Origin: Opisthocomus hoazin
Taxonomy: Eukaryota > Chordata > Aves > Opisthocomiformes > Opisthocomidae
Direction: 5' to 3'
Assembly: GCF_030867145.1 (NCBI RefSeq)
Contig: NC_134434.1
Location: 7,812,001-7,876,000, forward strand
Length of the DNA stretch: 64,000 nucleotides
In this document: positions 26,701 through 38,129 of the stretch, piece after piece
How positions within the stretch are numbered: position 1 is the stretch's first letter
Layout: the number at the start of each line of letters is the position of its first letter
The notes under the pieces: model-generated
What the model was told of the DNA's origin: nothing
What the model saw: the letters and a program-made list of their open reading frames with translations, nothing else
Database searches by the model: none
Program-made: the position numbers and the translations under genes

Positions 26701-29700
26701 GTAAGGACGACGATGTTGCAGTGGCCGCTTCACCCTGCTTCTCGGCTGTGTGAGGGGGAGCCCAGCTGAGTATTCCACACAGGCACTTTCTCTTCCCTGT
26801 CCTCTGCCCTCCAGCAGTCTCCTTTGTCCATCTGGTTCTAGGAAAGAACCAGTGCTGCAGCATTGCTGAACTGCTCCCCACAGACCTGCGTGCTCTGCTC
26901 TGCCGTTAACTTCGCAGGCGTCTCAGCCTTCCCCCGAATGGGGGAAAGAGATTGCTGGGTTTTACAGACCCTGTGAGACACTCTGATTGGATTTTGGGAC
27001 TGGCTGGCTTTGTCTCTTATCACAGGTATTTGTGTCACCTCAGTGCAAACATGAAGATGTCATCCTTGTGATGAATCACATTTTACAGCTGCCTTGATAT
27101 TCACAGAATCCCAGCATGGCGGGGGTTGGCAGGGACCTCTGTGGGTCACCCAGCCCAACCCCCTGCCCAAGCAGGGTCACCCACAGCAGGCTGCACAGCA
27201 CCGCGGCCAGGCGGGGCTGGAATATCTCCAGAGAAGGAGACTCCACAGCCTCCCTGGGCAGCCTGGGCCAGGGCTCTGTCACCCTCAGAGGGAAGAAGTT
27301 CTTCCTCGGGTTCAGCTGGAGCTTCCTCGGCTTCAGTTTGTGCCCATTGCCCCTTGTCCTGTCGCTGGGCACCACTGGAAAGAGTCTGGCCCCATCCTCC
27401 TGACCCCCACCCTGCAGATATTTAGAGGCATTTCTAATGTCCCCTCTCAGCCTTCTCTTCTCCAGGCTGAACAAGCCCAGCTCCCTCAGCCTTTCCTCGT
27501 AGGAGAGATGCTCCAGTCCCCTCCTCATCCTTGCAGCCCTCCACTGGACTCTCTCCAGTAGCTCCTCATCTTTCTTGAACTGGGGAGCCCAGAACTGGAC
27601 TCCCCCAGAGTTTCCTTGGGATGGTGTAAGATGGAGCCCTTTACGATGGCACCGGTCTTGCGAAGGAGCCCTTTGCCCTTGTAGAGTCCTGTGTGTGCTT
27701 TGTGCCTTCGCAATGGCTGAAACAGTGTCTGGGCCTGGGCTTGTCGACTGTCCAGTGTGGTCCCCTCTGCCCCGGGACAGCCCGGAGCCAGGGCACAGCT
27801 TTTATTAGAGCCACACGGGACCTCTGAGCCAGGCTGTCCCCAGAGTGGCACGCGTTGCTTCCGCCCGTTCGCTCCGAAATCCTCTTCCCAGGGAAAATGC
27901 GATAGCCAGGCCGCGGGGAGTGTTCGCTAGCAGCGGAGGACTTCCCCCGGCTGGCCTCCTACCAACCGTTTGCGTTGGACTGGAAGAGCCTGCTTAGCCT
28001 TAAATGTCCCAGCTGCTCTGGGGAGGAGGATGCTTGATTAGCTCACGAGGAGTCTCCTGAGAAGGGTTTCAACTCTCGCTGACCTATCGCTTGCTTGTGG
28101 AAAAGCCGCTTCGTCTCCGCGCGTCGGCCGCTCTCTCCGTGCGAGGGGGCAGGACTGCCCGGTAAAGCTCTTGGAAGTCAGCAGGGGGAAGAGCAAGGCT
28201 GGGCTTTATTAACGGGCAGGAAGGACAGACGGCCGCCCAGCTCCACGGTGCCTTTGGCAGAGCGCACCCGTGGGGAGGACTCATGGCGTGGGACGCTAAC
28301 GAGCGGCTGTCCAGCCCTGGGAGACGGAGCTGGAGCCTCTGCCCGGGCTCCTCTCTTGGCTGCTCCCGTCATCCCAGAAATCCCGCAGCCACCCAGAGCC
28401 GTTCCCGCCGCAGCTGTCCCGCAGCGCTGCAGAGGTGCGTGATGCGGCCGGCCGCGCTCCCTGCAGCAGCACCCGTCCTTTTCCCTGTTTGACCTCATCC
28501 GTTCGCAGCTTCTCCCTCCGAACAGCGGTTTGAAAGGCTCGAATCGCAGCGCCTGATGCAATCTCCACTTTGCTCCTGTCTTTGGGATGATTCACTGTCC
28601 AAATCCTCCAGGCCTTGCTGCTTGATTTTTGTCCAGGAGCCAAATACTTCGTTAGCCCCTTCCCGGCCTCCCTGTGGAGCGGTTGCTGCCGGGGTTCGTG
28701 GCTGTGGGGGTCTCGGGCTGCAGCAGCACCGTGCCGAGAGGCGCTGCCAGGGTCCCAGCGCCTGCCAAGCTCAGGATGAAGATGTCTTTCTCCCAGCTTG
28801 ACGTTTGTTAAGGCCTTTAAAACCTAATTGCCTAATAAAATGGTGCGTGGGGGTTGGAGAAGAGCGTTGGCGTTGGTGGGGCGGCTTTGCTCTCTGGGGA
28901 GGGGCAGGGTCAGGACGTGTCCTCGGCTCGGGGCGAGCGAGGTTCCAGCGCGGTGGTAACAGTCTAGTGCGTGTCTTGAAGGCCTCGGCAGCGTGACATG
29001 AAAAAGAAGGCATTTAACATGGAAATCCCCAGAGGCGGAGATTAAAGCGAACAGGTGCTGGAAAAATGTTTCTGCATATTAGAACTTAATTAGATTTGAA
29101 AATGAATTCCAGATGGGCTAATTATGTGTGAGTTGTTGCAGGTTCTTTCTTGCAGGGGCAGGATTGTGTTTGGGAAGCTGGTTCGCTCTGATTGGATTTG
29201 ATTCCCGACTCTTGCGGTATCGCCGAGATCTGGAAGCAGGTTAGCTCGCAGGTCCTGTGATCTCCCTGAAAAGGCTCCGCGTCTCCTCCTGCTCCTGGTG
29301 GAGCCGGGGAGATCTGAGGCCGCGAGCCACCAGCCTTGTTGCTGGAATAACCGCGGGGCCAACAACCTGTCATGTTCAAGGAGAAAAGATCCTTATCGGA
29401 ATTGCTTTTCAAAGGAGCTTCAAAGGCTGGAAGGTAGATTTTTTTTAACAGAGGGAACCGTTCCTAGGGACAGAGGATGCTTGGGGAGGGGGCTTGTGGA
29501 AGGGGGGCTGTTGCCTGGAGGGGAGCGGCGTGCCGGAGCCTGCCGGGGCGATATCCGTCTGGGTGTACTGGGAGAGCAGAGCGTGAGAGCGGGGTGCTGG
29601 CTGCCGCCCCGCATATTTGTGCTCTGTAAACACTAGCGTAACCAAGAAATGCTGATAGCGGGGGAGCGGCGTACTCCATGAGAAAACACGGCTCGGGAGG

Positions 29701-32700
29701 GGAGGGTCTCAGCTCCGGGCGGCTCGTCCTGACGCACGGCGCTGGCTCGGCCCGAGGAATGCCACCGAGACCCCCGCGGGGGGCATGGCCTCTCGCCGAG
29801 TTCCCCTGAAGCCACCGAGGGGTCGGGGGGACGGCGCCGGTGGCGTGCGGCAGCTCTGGGGCTGCCTCCAGCCACTGGGCTTTCCGAGAGCTCAGCAAAT
29901 GTAAACGTTAATGTAAGGTCCCCGATTGGAAATTATGGGCGCATGATTTATGTGGGGCTCGGTGAATGATTTGTAACATGTTAAGTGATGATTTAGGTAG
30001 AAAATACAACCCCCTCTTACAGAATCTTTAATGAAAAGTGTCAGTTCTCATGAATTTATTTTTGAAGCCGTGTTTGAACTCGGCATGTTTGACATAAATC
30101 ACATCTAATTGTCATTTTATGATTAATGAACATATGCTGGCCGTTTTTCTCCATAATTAAACTTTATGTCCAATTCGTCTGGCAAGGCAAAACAAGTTTA
30201 TGCGTCGTGATGTGCTGGCTCTCCGGGTCTGTGTATGAGAAAGTGCCTGGATTTCCAGTGCCCAGGCGGGTTGGATGAGAGACTCGCGGCCGGTTTTGCA
30301 GCAAGCCAGGTTTGCCTTGGCTGAGAAAGCAGCTGTGACACTGTCCCTCCCTTTTAAGGCAGTGCTGCTCCTTGAATGGCACTTACGCTGCTTAGCTAGT
30401 GCCAGGCACCTCTCCGGTGGCGACGGCTGAGACAGAGAAGACCAAGGTGGTTTGTGACCGCGCGCTCCCTTGGCTCTTGAGGAAACAGAGCTCCTGGCTC
30501 TGGAGTTACAGAGATCTCTAGCCCCGAGGAGCTGCAGGGAGCTGGGCAGCTCTGCAGCACCCAGCCACATCCAAGTGGGTGCTTTTCCTACAGCCCGAGT
30601 GATCTGCCAGAGCTGAGGATCCCTGGGCTGCCGCATGGGCATCCCCAGGGCAGGACCTCTTAGGCTTCACGCTGCTTCCACGCCGAGGAATAATAAGATT
30701 CTTCTTCTTTCAGGACATAGACAAGTTTGGCAACGAGATCACACAGCTGGCTCGCCCGCTCCCGGTTGAGTACCTAATCATAGATGTAAGTATTCGTTGC
30801 ACTTGCTTGCTTGCAGCAGGAGATGGTCAGGGCGGAGTAAAGTTCTTAACCCGCCTCCAAAATTCGCGTCGGAGGTGATCCATAGGAGAGATTTTCTTCC
30901 TTTCTCCTTTTCCCTCTGCTGCCAGGCATTTCTAGCGCAGAGGTTGGTGCGCTTTGGGGTAACCGCAGCGCTCCTGGGGATCGGTGCGCTGCCGGAGAAC
31001 GCGCTTGCTTCCCGGGAAGGCACTGCCTGGCGTCTTATCACGGCTCTGAACTGGCACGTAGCCACGCGGCAGGCGAAGCAGCCAGCCCCACGGATACGTG
31101 TGCTGGGCACTACCTCACCGGGAGCTAATTAGAGAGCTCCGGTTGTCTATCTCTTAGCAGCAATTAAGAATGCAGCTCCTTTTGGTGACTCAGAAGACCG
31201 GGCTGGTTGTACAGAAATGCCTTGTCTTGGGGGAGGGAGTTCACGCTCAGCACGGCTTGGCTGGAGCGGGGCTGCTGCCTGCCCGTGAGCGAGCGCTGCC
31301 AGGCGCCAGGGCACGGCGCTGCCCTTGGGCTTGGAAGGAAGCTGTTACGGTGCGGAAGGCAGGAAAGCAAATAATTCGGATGACAGATGATATTGCCGAA
31401 GTCAGAGGTGGTGCCAATAACGATTAAATCCACCCGGAGCAACTGGTCTGGTCCCGCTGCCCCTGGCACAGGCAGTGTCCCGCGGCGCAGGGGAGCTGCC
31501 AGCCTGGAGGCTCCCACTGCCTCGTCCTTCTTCCCGCCTGCCGGGCGTATCGCTCGTCGGAGTGGCGCTGGGGCCGGCGCTGGGACGCGTGGCTCCCACG
31601 GGGAAACGTCGCGTGCGGAACAACGGGCCCGTTGTGCGCGGCCCTCGGCTGCCCCGTGCCAGCCGGCAGCGCTGGGGTGCATTTGTTACTCCAGGAGTGA
31701 AGGCATCTGTTTGCAGTCTACCTGGGGTGTAATTAAGATGAAAGCAGATTGATGGAATGTGCATTTAGGAGCAGTCTGGAAAGCTGCATTTCTGAAGCCT
31801 CTTGTTTTGTCTCTTTTTTTTTAATTTAAAAAAAAAAAAGGCACTATTCCAGTTAATACTATCCCGGCAGGTCTTTCTGCATCTCTGCTAACGAAGCGCC
31901 TTGCTGACAGGGCCCAGCAGTCAGTGACTGACACCAAAGCTTGAAAGTCCCCAGAATCAGGACTGGTTTAAACATCAGCAGCTGGCACAGACACTGCCTT
32001 GTGAGCTCAGCAACGTGGGCACGGAGTTGTGTTACCCCGTTGCCCGTCCCTTGGGCGCAGCGAGGAGGCAGGGCGAGCGCACCCTGAGCACAGGGCGACT
32101 CTGTTAATGACATGCAAAGGGGTTTTCTGGCACCCGTTCCAGCCCCGAACGGAGCAGCGCAGTCCTCTCGGCTGTCGGGAGCCTTGCTTCGCGTCTCTCG
32201 CTTGCCTCTCCTGCCGTCAGCGCTCTGATCGTCCTTTCTCGGATTTTTAGATTACTACAACTTTCCCCAAGGATCCAGTCTACACGTTTTCTATTGCTCA
32301 AAATCCATTCCCCATCGAGAACCGTGACGTGCTGGGAGAAACGCAGGTAAGGAGGGATCTGTGACAGAGCCGTGTCTGTGAGAGAGCTTGTCTGTCTCGC
32401 TCGCGCTTACTGATGTCAGCCAAGGGCCGGCTGCAGTTGTGCCCTCAGATCACCCCTTCGCAGTTCAGCGCGGCGCTTGCCAACCCCCTTCCTGCGCGGA
32501 GCAGCGTCTGCATGCCGATCAGCCGGCAGGACGTCCTGCTCTCCCCGCCTGCTCTGTGACAGCGACCGGGGCCCCTCGCTCTGTGCCAGGGCTGGCATCT
32601 CCCCGAGGGGAGACCGGGGGGCTGCAGCCCCACGGGGACAGCGTGGGACCCGGGTGGGACAAGGCTCTGTTGTTGCTCCAGCTTCCAGAGTGCTGACTTC

Positions 32701-35700
32701 TCTTCCTGGGCGGATTTTTAACACGCAGAGGCTGTTTACTGCAAGGGGCCCACAGCGCTGAGCTGAGGCAGCTGCCCGACAGCTCGAGGCACTCGCCGGC
32801 TGTTGCCAGCGCACAGAAGGCTCCAGTTGCTTTGAAGCAGCAACAGCTCGTTTCTCTAAGGAGGCCGCGCCAAAGATGTCAAAGGCTTCCTCCAAAAGTC
32901 CTCACCGGGGGAGGATCGCTGCCCGCTGCGGCTCTGTCGGCAGAGCGGGAGAGGTCGGCTGTTCGAGCGCAGCTTTGGGCCTTGTTTCTGAGGACACCCT
33001 GGGTTCAAGAGCAGAGAAAAAAGCTGGGGACGAAGGGGCTGCTTTGTCCTCGTCTGCCTCTCCTCCTTAGGGACCGGGCTTTGAGCTGAGCTGGCTGGCC
33101 TCTGCACAGCATCCCCGGCTCGGGGACCCGCTCCCTACGGACAGCAGAGCTGGTGGGCGCCCAGAGATCCTTTTCTCTGGAAGCTGTTAGCTGCAAGCCG
33201 GTCAGCCAGCCTGGGGTCTGACTTTGGGAGGTTCTCTGCCCGTCGCAGCCGATGCCTGAGAGAGACAGGAGTGTTACAGTGTCTGTTAGGGGATCCAAAC
33301 GGGAAAATAAAGCTACTGCCGGGGGGGGAAGTGACTTCTCTTTATTATTTTCCCTCCTCTGTAGGACTTCCACAGCTTGGCCACGTACCTGTCCCAAAAT
33401 ACTTCCTCCGTTTTCCTCGACACCATTTCCGATTTCCATCTGCTCCTCTTCCTGGTCACAAACGAGGTCATGCCTCTGCGGGTAGGTAACCGGGAGGAAA
33501 GCGTCGTGTCAGCGTCGCCGTCCCCAGGCCCCGAGCTTCTGGTGGAGGTGACCGACACAGCCTGTCGCTGCCCGCACGTCCCCCGGCTGGCTGCCTGCGC
33601 AGGCCAGGCCGTGCAGCTGGCCCAGAGCCGCTGCTTCCACACTGAGCTGTTGGTAGAAGGTTTAAAAAGTGAAACCAAAGCCCTCGCCGAGACCAAGAGC
33701 TCTCGACACGCTGCTCAGAGCAGTGAGGGGGTGGTGGTGGTTAGCACGGTCGCAGACCGGACAGAGCCAACTTGGCTGCGGCTCTGAGAGCTGGAAAGGT
33801 TTTCAAAAATCTCTCAGAATCAGAAATTCCTCTCGTAACGGTAATGAGATCAGAGCCCCCAAATCTCGGTGAGGCCAGCGCCTTCCTGGCTGTGCAGCTC
33901 TGCCTCTCTTGGCCGGGCACCGGGAGCTTGGCGGCTGCCCAGACCCCTGGTTCGCATCTGCGCCGCCAGCCCTTCCCGGTGCGAGCAGCACGCCAGCGCC
34001 GCGGGCCGTCTGCGTGCCAGAGGCTCCGAGGGTGCCGAGGGCTGCGCGTGTGCCGGGCTGCCCCTGGGCAGATGGAGATCAGGCCGGGGCTGCGCGCGGG
34101 GCCAGGTGCCGGCGTGCTCTGGTGCGGTGGGTTTGCATCCCTGGGAGCTGGGCTCAGCCCGCAGCGCCAACACGCCATCCCGCACGGGCAGCGCGGCGAT
34201 CGGCTGCAGCTTGGTTAGGTGATGGCCGAGGCCCCATCTGCAGTGCTGTGTTCAGTGCTGGGCTCCCCAGTTCAAGAAAGATGAGGAGCTACTGGAGAGA
34301 GTCCAGCGGAGGGCTACGAGAATGAGGAGGGGACTGGAGCATCTCTCCTACCAGGAGAGGCTGAGGGAGCTGGGCTTGTTCAGCCTGGAGAAGAGAAAGC
34401 TGAGAGGGGACCTTAGAAATGCCTCTAAATATCTGCAGGGTGGGGGTCAGGAGGACGGGGCCAGACTCTTTCCAGTGCTGCCCAGCAACAGGACAAGGGG
34501 CAACGGGCACAAACTGAAGCAGAGGAAGCTCCAGCTGAACCCGAGGAAGAACTTCTTCCCTCTGAGGGTGACGGAGCCCTGGCCCAGGCTGCCCAGGGAG
34601 GCTGTGGAGTCTCCTTCTCTGGAGATATTCCAGCCCCGCCTGGACGCGGTGCTGTGCAGCCTGCTCTGGGTGACCCTGCTTGGGCAGGCGGTTGGGCTGG
34701 GTGACCCACAGAGGGCCCTGCCAACCCCCAACATTCTGTGATTCTGTGAAAGGGAAGCATCTGGGTTCTGGGCGTACGTCTGAATGTGGGGGGAGCAGAA
34801 GGGATAAACCGCACCTTGCTCCCTGCCTGGGAGCTTCACTGGGGCAGCCCAAGGGGCTCGGAGAAAGGAGCAGCAGCTCTGCCGTGCCACGGCTGGCGGA
34901 GGAGGGCAGCGAGGCCCTTCCCTGGTCCCAGCTCCAGGCTGCGGCCCGGAGGAGGGTCCAGTGCTCATCTCCCACTGACCACTTCCAGGACAGCATCAGC
35001 TTGTTGCTGGAAGCTGTGAGGACCAAGAATGAGGAGCTGGCGCAGACCTGGAAAAAATCAGAGCAGTGGGCCACCATCGAGCAGCTCTGCAGTAAGAAGG
35101 GGGTGGGGGGTCCCTCTGGGCGGGGGTCCCTCGGGCCAGGGCTGGGCCGAGCTGGCTGGTGGCCGCACAGCACTGCTCTCAAATGGCTGCGGAGGCTGCT
35201 GGAGCCTCGGGCAGGAGCAAAGCTGTTCCTTGGTCCCATGCCATCCCTGCCACACTGAGCAGGGCTGGAGGGAGCGGGTTTGGGGTGGGGGGCTGCAGGG
35301 CGGGATCTGCAGGGCTGGAGGGAGTGGGGTGGGGGGCTGCAGGGTGGGATCTACAGGGCTGGAGGGTTTGGGGTGGGGGGCTGCAGGGCGGGATCTACAG
35401 GGCTGGAAGGGGAGTGGGTTTGGGGTGGGGGGCTGCAGGGCAGGATCTGGAGGGCGTGGGTTTGGGGTGGGGGGCTACAGGGTGGCATCTGGAGGGGAGT
35501 GGGTTTGGGGTGGGGGGCTGCAGGGCGGGATCAGCAGCGCTCAGCTGTGGGGTGCTGGCCCTGGGGGCGAGGGCAGCGTCTCGGCGGGGGGCTCCAGCCT
35601 GGGTCCTGGGTTGGGGCAGGTCGCAGCGCTCCTGCCGTGCTCTGCCCGCGGTCTCTCCCTCGCAGGCACGGTCGGGGTGCAGATCTCGGGGCTGCAGGAG

Positions 35701-35823
35701 TTCGGCGCCATGGGCGGCTCGGCGCACGCCGCGGCGGCGGCCGTCTGGGCCTGCCAGCACTGCACCTTCATGAACCAGCCCGGCACGGACCACTGCGAGA
35801 TGTGCAGCCTGCCGCGGACCTAG
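5780..35823 (+). CDS. NPLOC4: NPL4 homolog, ubiquitin-recognition cofactor of p97/VCP
   Basis: Seventeen coding exons join in frame to 609 residues (human 608): 5780-5794, 7006-7086, 9604-9716, 10841-11020, 13451-13499, 14315-14409, 15610-15733, 16355-16534, 18077-18163, 19758-19829, 20508-20634, 22627-22787, 30714-30785, 32251-32346, 33365-33481, 34989-35091 and 35666-35823. All introns look GT-AG. NPL4 with UFD1 binds p97/VCP and ubiquitin chains for protein extraction in ER-associated degradation and other pathways. The order is N-terminal ubiquitin-like domain (1-80), Cys/His zinc motifs (about 100-200), inactive MPN domain (about 225-360), C-terminal domain, and an NZF finger in the last exon (WACQHCTF, then CEMC). 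Start: MAETI matches human MAESI. Intron 12 (22788-30713) is the longest and holds two CR1 copies and two AT-rich islands; intron 15 holds a third CR1. Smaller introns show nothing else recognisable. Confidence 0.97.
21780..22160. other. AT-rich island in NPLOC4 intron 11, possible conserved noncoding element
   Basis: About 380 bp markedly richer in A and T than the flanks, with complex non-repetitive sequence and several homeodomain-type cores (GATTAATTCC, TAATTTCC). No open frame, tail or target-site duplication was seen. Conservation is a guess. Confidence 0.3.
25045..25614 (+). mobile_element. CR1 LINE, 5'-truncated copy 1 (NPLOC4 intron 12)
   Basis: The 3' part of a CR1 non-LTR retrotransposon. 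It starts within the C-terminal part of ORF2 ([13 protein letters not shown]) and ends in ATTCTGGG-ATTCTGTG-ATTCTGTG repeats, the CR1 3' hallmark. The frame is open from about 25075 to the 3' repeat. Confidence 0.95.
27098..27600 (-). mobile_element. CR1 LINE, 5'-truncated copy 2 (NPLOC4 intron 12)
   Basis: Same CR1 subfamily in reverse orientation. The 3' end (CACAGAATCCCAGCATGG on the plus strand) is at 27100, and homology stops near 27600, just after GAGCCCAGAACTGGAC. It is antisense to NPLOC4. Confidence 0.93.
28975..29150. other. AT-rich island in NPLOC4 intron 12, possible enhancer
   Basis: Sharp drop in GC with packed homeodomain and POU-like motifs: GCATATTAG, TTAATTAG, GAATTCCAG, CTAATTATG. 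It is not a recognised repeat and has no open frame. It resembles vertebrate developmental conserved noncoding elements, which is inference only. Confidence 0.35.
29885..30180. other. second AT-rich island in NPLOC4 intron 12, possible enhancer
   Basis: About 300 bp of AT-rich, non-repetitive sequence with many TAAT/ATTA cores (CTAATTGTC, GATTAATGAAC, CATAATTAAAC) and HOX/CDX-like ATTTATG and TTTATG. It contrasts strongly with the GC-rich sequence on both sides and has no transposon end features. Confidence 0.4.
34225..34748 (+). mobile_element. CR1 LINE, 5'-truncated copy 3 (NPLOC4 intron 15)
   Basis: Starts at GAGGCCCCATCTGCAGTGC and ends ATTCTGTGATTCTGTGA. It is sense to NPLOC4 and sits about 240 bp upstream of exon 16. 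Same subfamily as copies 1 and 2. Confidence 0.94.
35265..35530. repeat. minisatellite in NPLOC4 intron 16, about 40-50 bp unit
   Basis: Six or so imperfect copies of a unit with GGGTTTGGGGTGGGGGGCT, GCAGGG(C/T)GGGATCT and (A/G)CAGGGCTGGAGGG. It is purine-rich on the transcribed plus strand. Confidence 0.85.
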
Positions 35824-37105
35824 GCGCGCCAATACAGAGCCAGCCCTCGAGCAGCAGGCGTGGTGCTTGGGCCTTCCCCGTGTCCCCCCCCTTCCGCTTC
35901 TCCCCGGGGTGCGGAGCCGGGCAGGGGGTGGCTCCAGCCCCCCCTTCCCCCTCCCAGTTACCCCTCTCTCCCTTTCAGGGGCAGCCCCGTAGTCGCAGCA
36001 GGAGCTGGGCACCCTGGCTTTAGCTTGACCAACGCTTAACCTTGGCCCAGCAGGGCCGGGCTTTCCCCCCACCAACTTCCAGGTGCTGGGGGGGGGGGGG
36101 CTGCAGCCACCCAGGAACCCCCCCTGCCTGCTCGCCAGCCCCAGGTGGCCTCCTGGTGTGGCAGAGGGGACAGAGGGGCTTCGGCAGCTCCCTGCCCGCA
36201 GCTTTGCCCCCCTTCCCCTGCGGGTCGCAGCCCGGGCAGGGCGAGCAGATGGCGACTGCGGCACCAGGCCAGACGGCAGCGCTGCCAGGCCGGGCCCCGC
36301 GCGCTGGCAGCGCTCCCGGAGCAGGATGGGACCCCCCCCTTGGCACCAGGCGAGGGGTGGGCATGTGCCAGCTCCAGGCTTGGCACCGCTCCCGCGGCAT
36401 GCACGGCACCGAGCCTGCGCGACAGAACGGGGCGAACGCCGTGCACCCCCGGGGGCTGCCCCGGAGGGGTGTCCCCTCCTGCCACCCACCCTGGCACCCC
36501 ACAGTGAGCGGCTCGGCTCCTGGGGAAGGCATGAGGCCCCTCAGGCCGCAGCTCGTCCCCCGCCAACCCCTCCGAGGGGGTCTGCCCCGCTGCAGGGGTT
36601 CTGGCCACGCTCTCGCTGCCCACTCTCCCCTTCAGCCCCCGGCTGGGGGCTGCCCCGTGCCAGGCTGCGGGGGGTTGGGCACGGCTGGGGAGGAGGCAGC
36701 CAGATGCTCACGGTGCCCTGGGGGGGCTCTGACCCCTTGCTGCATCCTGGAGACCCCGTGCCCCGGCGCCGTGGGTTTGGGCCTCCAGTAAATTCCCTGG
36801 GCACGGGCTCCAGCGCTGCCTGGTGCCCTCCCCGGAGGAGGGGAGTGTAGGGCCCTCTCCCTCCAGCAGCGTGGCAGGGACCCTCTCTGTGCGGTGTGTG
36901 GCGGGGACCCCTGGCACCCCTGCGCCCACCCCTGCCCCTCGCTGCTGCCGGCAAGCGCCGGCCGGGCCCTGCCGCCGGCTCGCGGGCTGCCGTTGGCTTT
37001 TCCGCTGGGTTTGCCGGTGTTCGGGGTTGCGGCGGTGCGCGGTGCCTGACCTGAGCGCGGGGGTCTGCGAGTAACGTTGAATAAAAGCCCCCGCCGAAAC
37101 GAGAG
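35824..37105 (+). other. NPLOC4: NPLOC4 3' untranslated region
   Basis: About 1.28 kb of GC-rich sequence from the NPLOC4 stop to just past the AATAAA at 37080-37085. No separate gene was seen. Apparent frames of up to about 255 codons are GC-driven. Confidence 0.75.
37080..37085 (+). terminator. NPLOC4: NPLOC4 poly(A) signal (AATAAA)
   Basis: AATAAA followed by AGCCCC at the end of the long 3'UTR. The next gene starts within about 200 bp. Confidence 0.8.
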
Positions 37106-37249
37106 CCCGCGCCGTGCCTCCTGCGCGCCGTTACCCGCGCGGGAGCCGCGTCACGACGCGATGCTGCGCTCGGTGCCTCATGGCTCCGCCGCGCCGGCCG
37201 GTCTGTTTGCAATCAGCAGCGTGCAGCCGGGCCCGGCGCCAGCCCAGCG

Positions 37250-37348
37250 CCTTGAAAAGGGAAAGCGGGAGCCGAGCGGAGCCAGAGCCGCCGGAGCCGA
37301 GCCCGGCGAGCGGCTGCCGTGTCCGCGCCAGCCGGGACCCCCGCGCAG
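37250..37348 (+). other. probable noncoding first exon of the small secreted protein gene
   Basis: Purine-rich GC sequence ending at a donor GTGGGA (37349). The acceptor AG at 37471-37472 lies immediately before the start codon at 37477, which suggests a 5'UTR intron. The 5' boundary is unknown. Confidence 0.35.
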
Positions 37349-37476
37349 GTGGGACAGCGGGACGGCCGCCAGCACCACGTGCCCGGCCCTCGGGGACACG
37401 ACGCCCTGTGGGGTCCAGCAGGGACGCGGTGCCCCCCGGGGACCCTCCTCACCACGCGCTCTCCCTCGGCAGCGCC

Positions 37477-38067
37477 ATGTCGCCGCTTCTTCTCCTCCTC
37501 CTCGTGCTCCTGGCGGCTCCGGGCTGCGCCAAGCCGAAGCGTCGGCCGGCGGCGCGGGACGCGGGCGCAGATGGTAACCCCGCACCGCTCGGTAGCCCCC
37601 CGCCGCTCGGGGCCCCTCGCCGGGCTGCCAGTGCTGCCGGTGCCCGGTGCCACCGGCCAGCCCGTGCCCCCCACTCCCCGCAGCCGAGCCAGCGCCAGCG
37701 GGCAAGGCCTGTGCCAACCTGACACTGGTTCTGGACAACTGGAAGTTCGCCATCACCTCCCAGATGAGGAACCTGCTGCTCTTCGACCACCAGACCGTGC
37801 TGCCCGACTACGGGAGGTGAGTGGGCGGCGGCGGGGGGGTCTCCGGGGGGGTCCCCCCGCCTCACCCCTCTCCCCCCGCGCAGGATCCGGTCGCTGTCGG
37901 GAGCCCTGGACGATCTGTACCGGGATTTCAGCGCCCTGAAGGAGCAGCTGGGGCGGCTGTCGGCGCGGTTCGCCGAGCTGGAGGCTTTCGTGGAGCAGCT
38001 CAGCAGGGGCCGGGGGTCCGGGGCCCCCCCGCGCCGCCGCCCGCTGCCCCCCGCCCCCCCCCAGTAG
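37477..38067 (+). CDS. uncharacterised small secreted coiled-coil protein
   Basis: Three exons, 37477-37573, 37684-37816 and 37884-38067, join in frame with GT-AG sites into 137 residues, followed by AATAAA at 38121. I do not recognise the family. Residues 1-18 are a clear signal peptide (leucine core, GCA before the likely cleavage site). Residues 19-40 are basic and Ala/Pro-rich. The core (about 41-77) has a lone cysteine (C42), an NLT glycosylation site (N44), and the motif [20 protein letters not shown]. Residues 78-117 form an amphipathic heptad-like helix ([18 protein letters not shown] onward), then a Pro/Arg-rich tail. A secreted oligomer held by the coiled coil and perhaps a C42 disulfide is plausible. 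It sits between NPLOC4 and FAAP100, where I recall no human gene. I considered PLAC9 (small, secreted, coiled coil) but the sequence did not fit. Confidence 0.75.
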
Positions 38068-38120
38068 CGGCCCCGGGAACGGGGGGGGGGGTGGGCATAG
38101 CGCGGTGGGTGCTCTCCGTT

Positions 38121-38126
38121 AATAAA
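38121..38126 (+). terminator. poly(A) signal of the small secreted protein gene
   Basis: AATAAA 54 bp after the stop codon at 38065-38067, preceded by a short GC-rich 3'UTR. Confidence 0.75.
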
Positions 38127-38129
38127 GCC

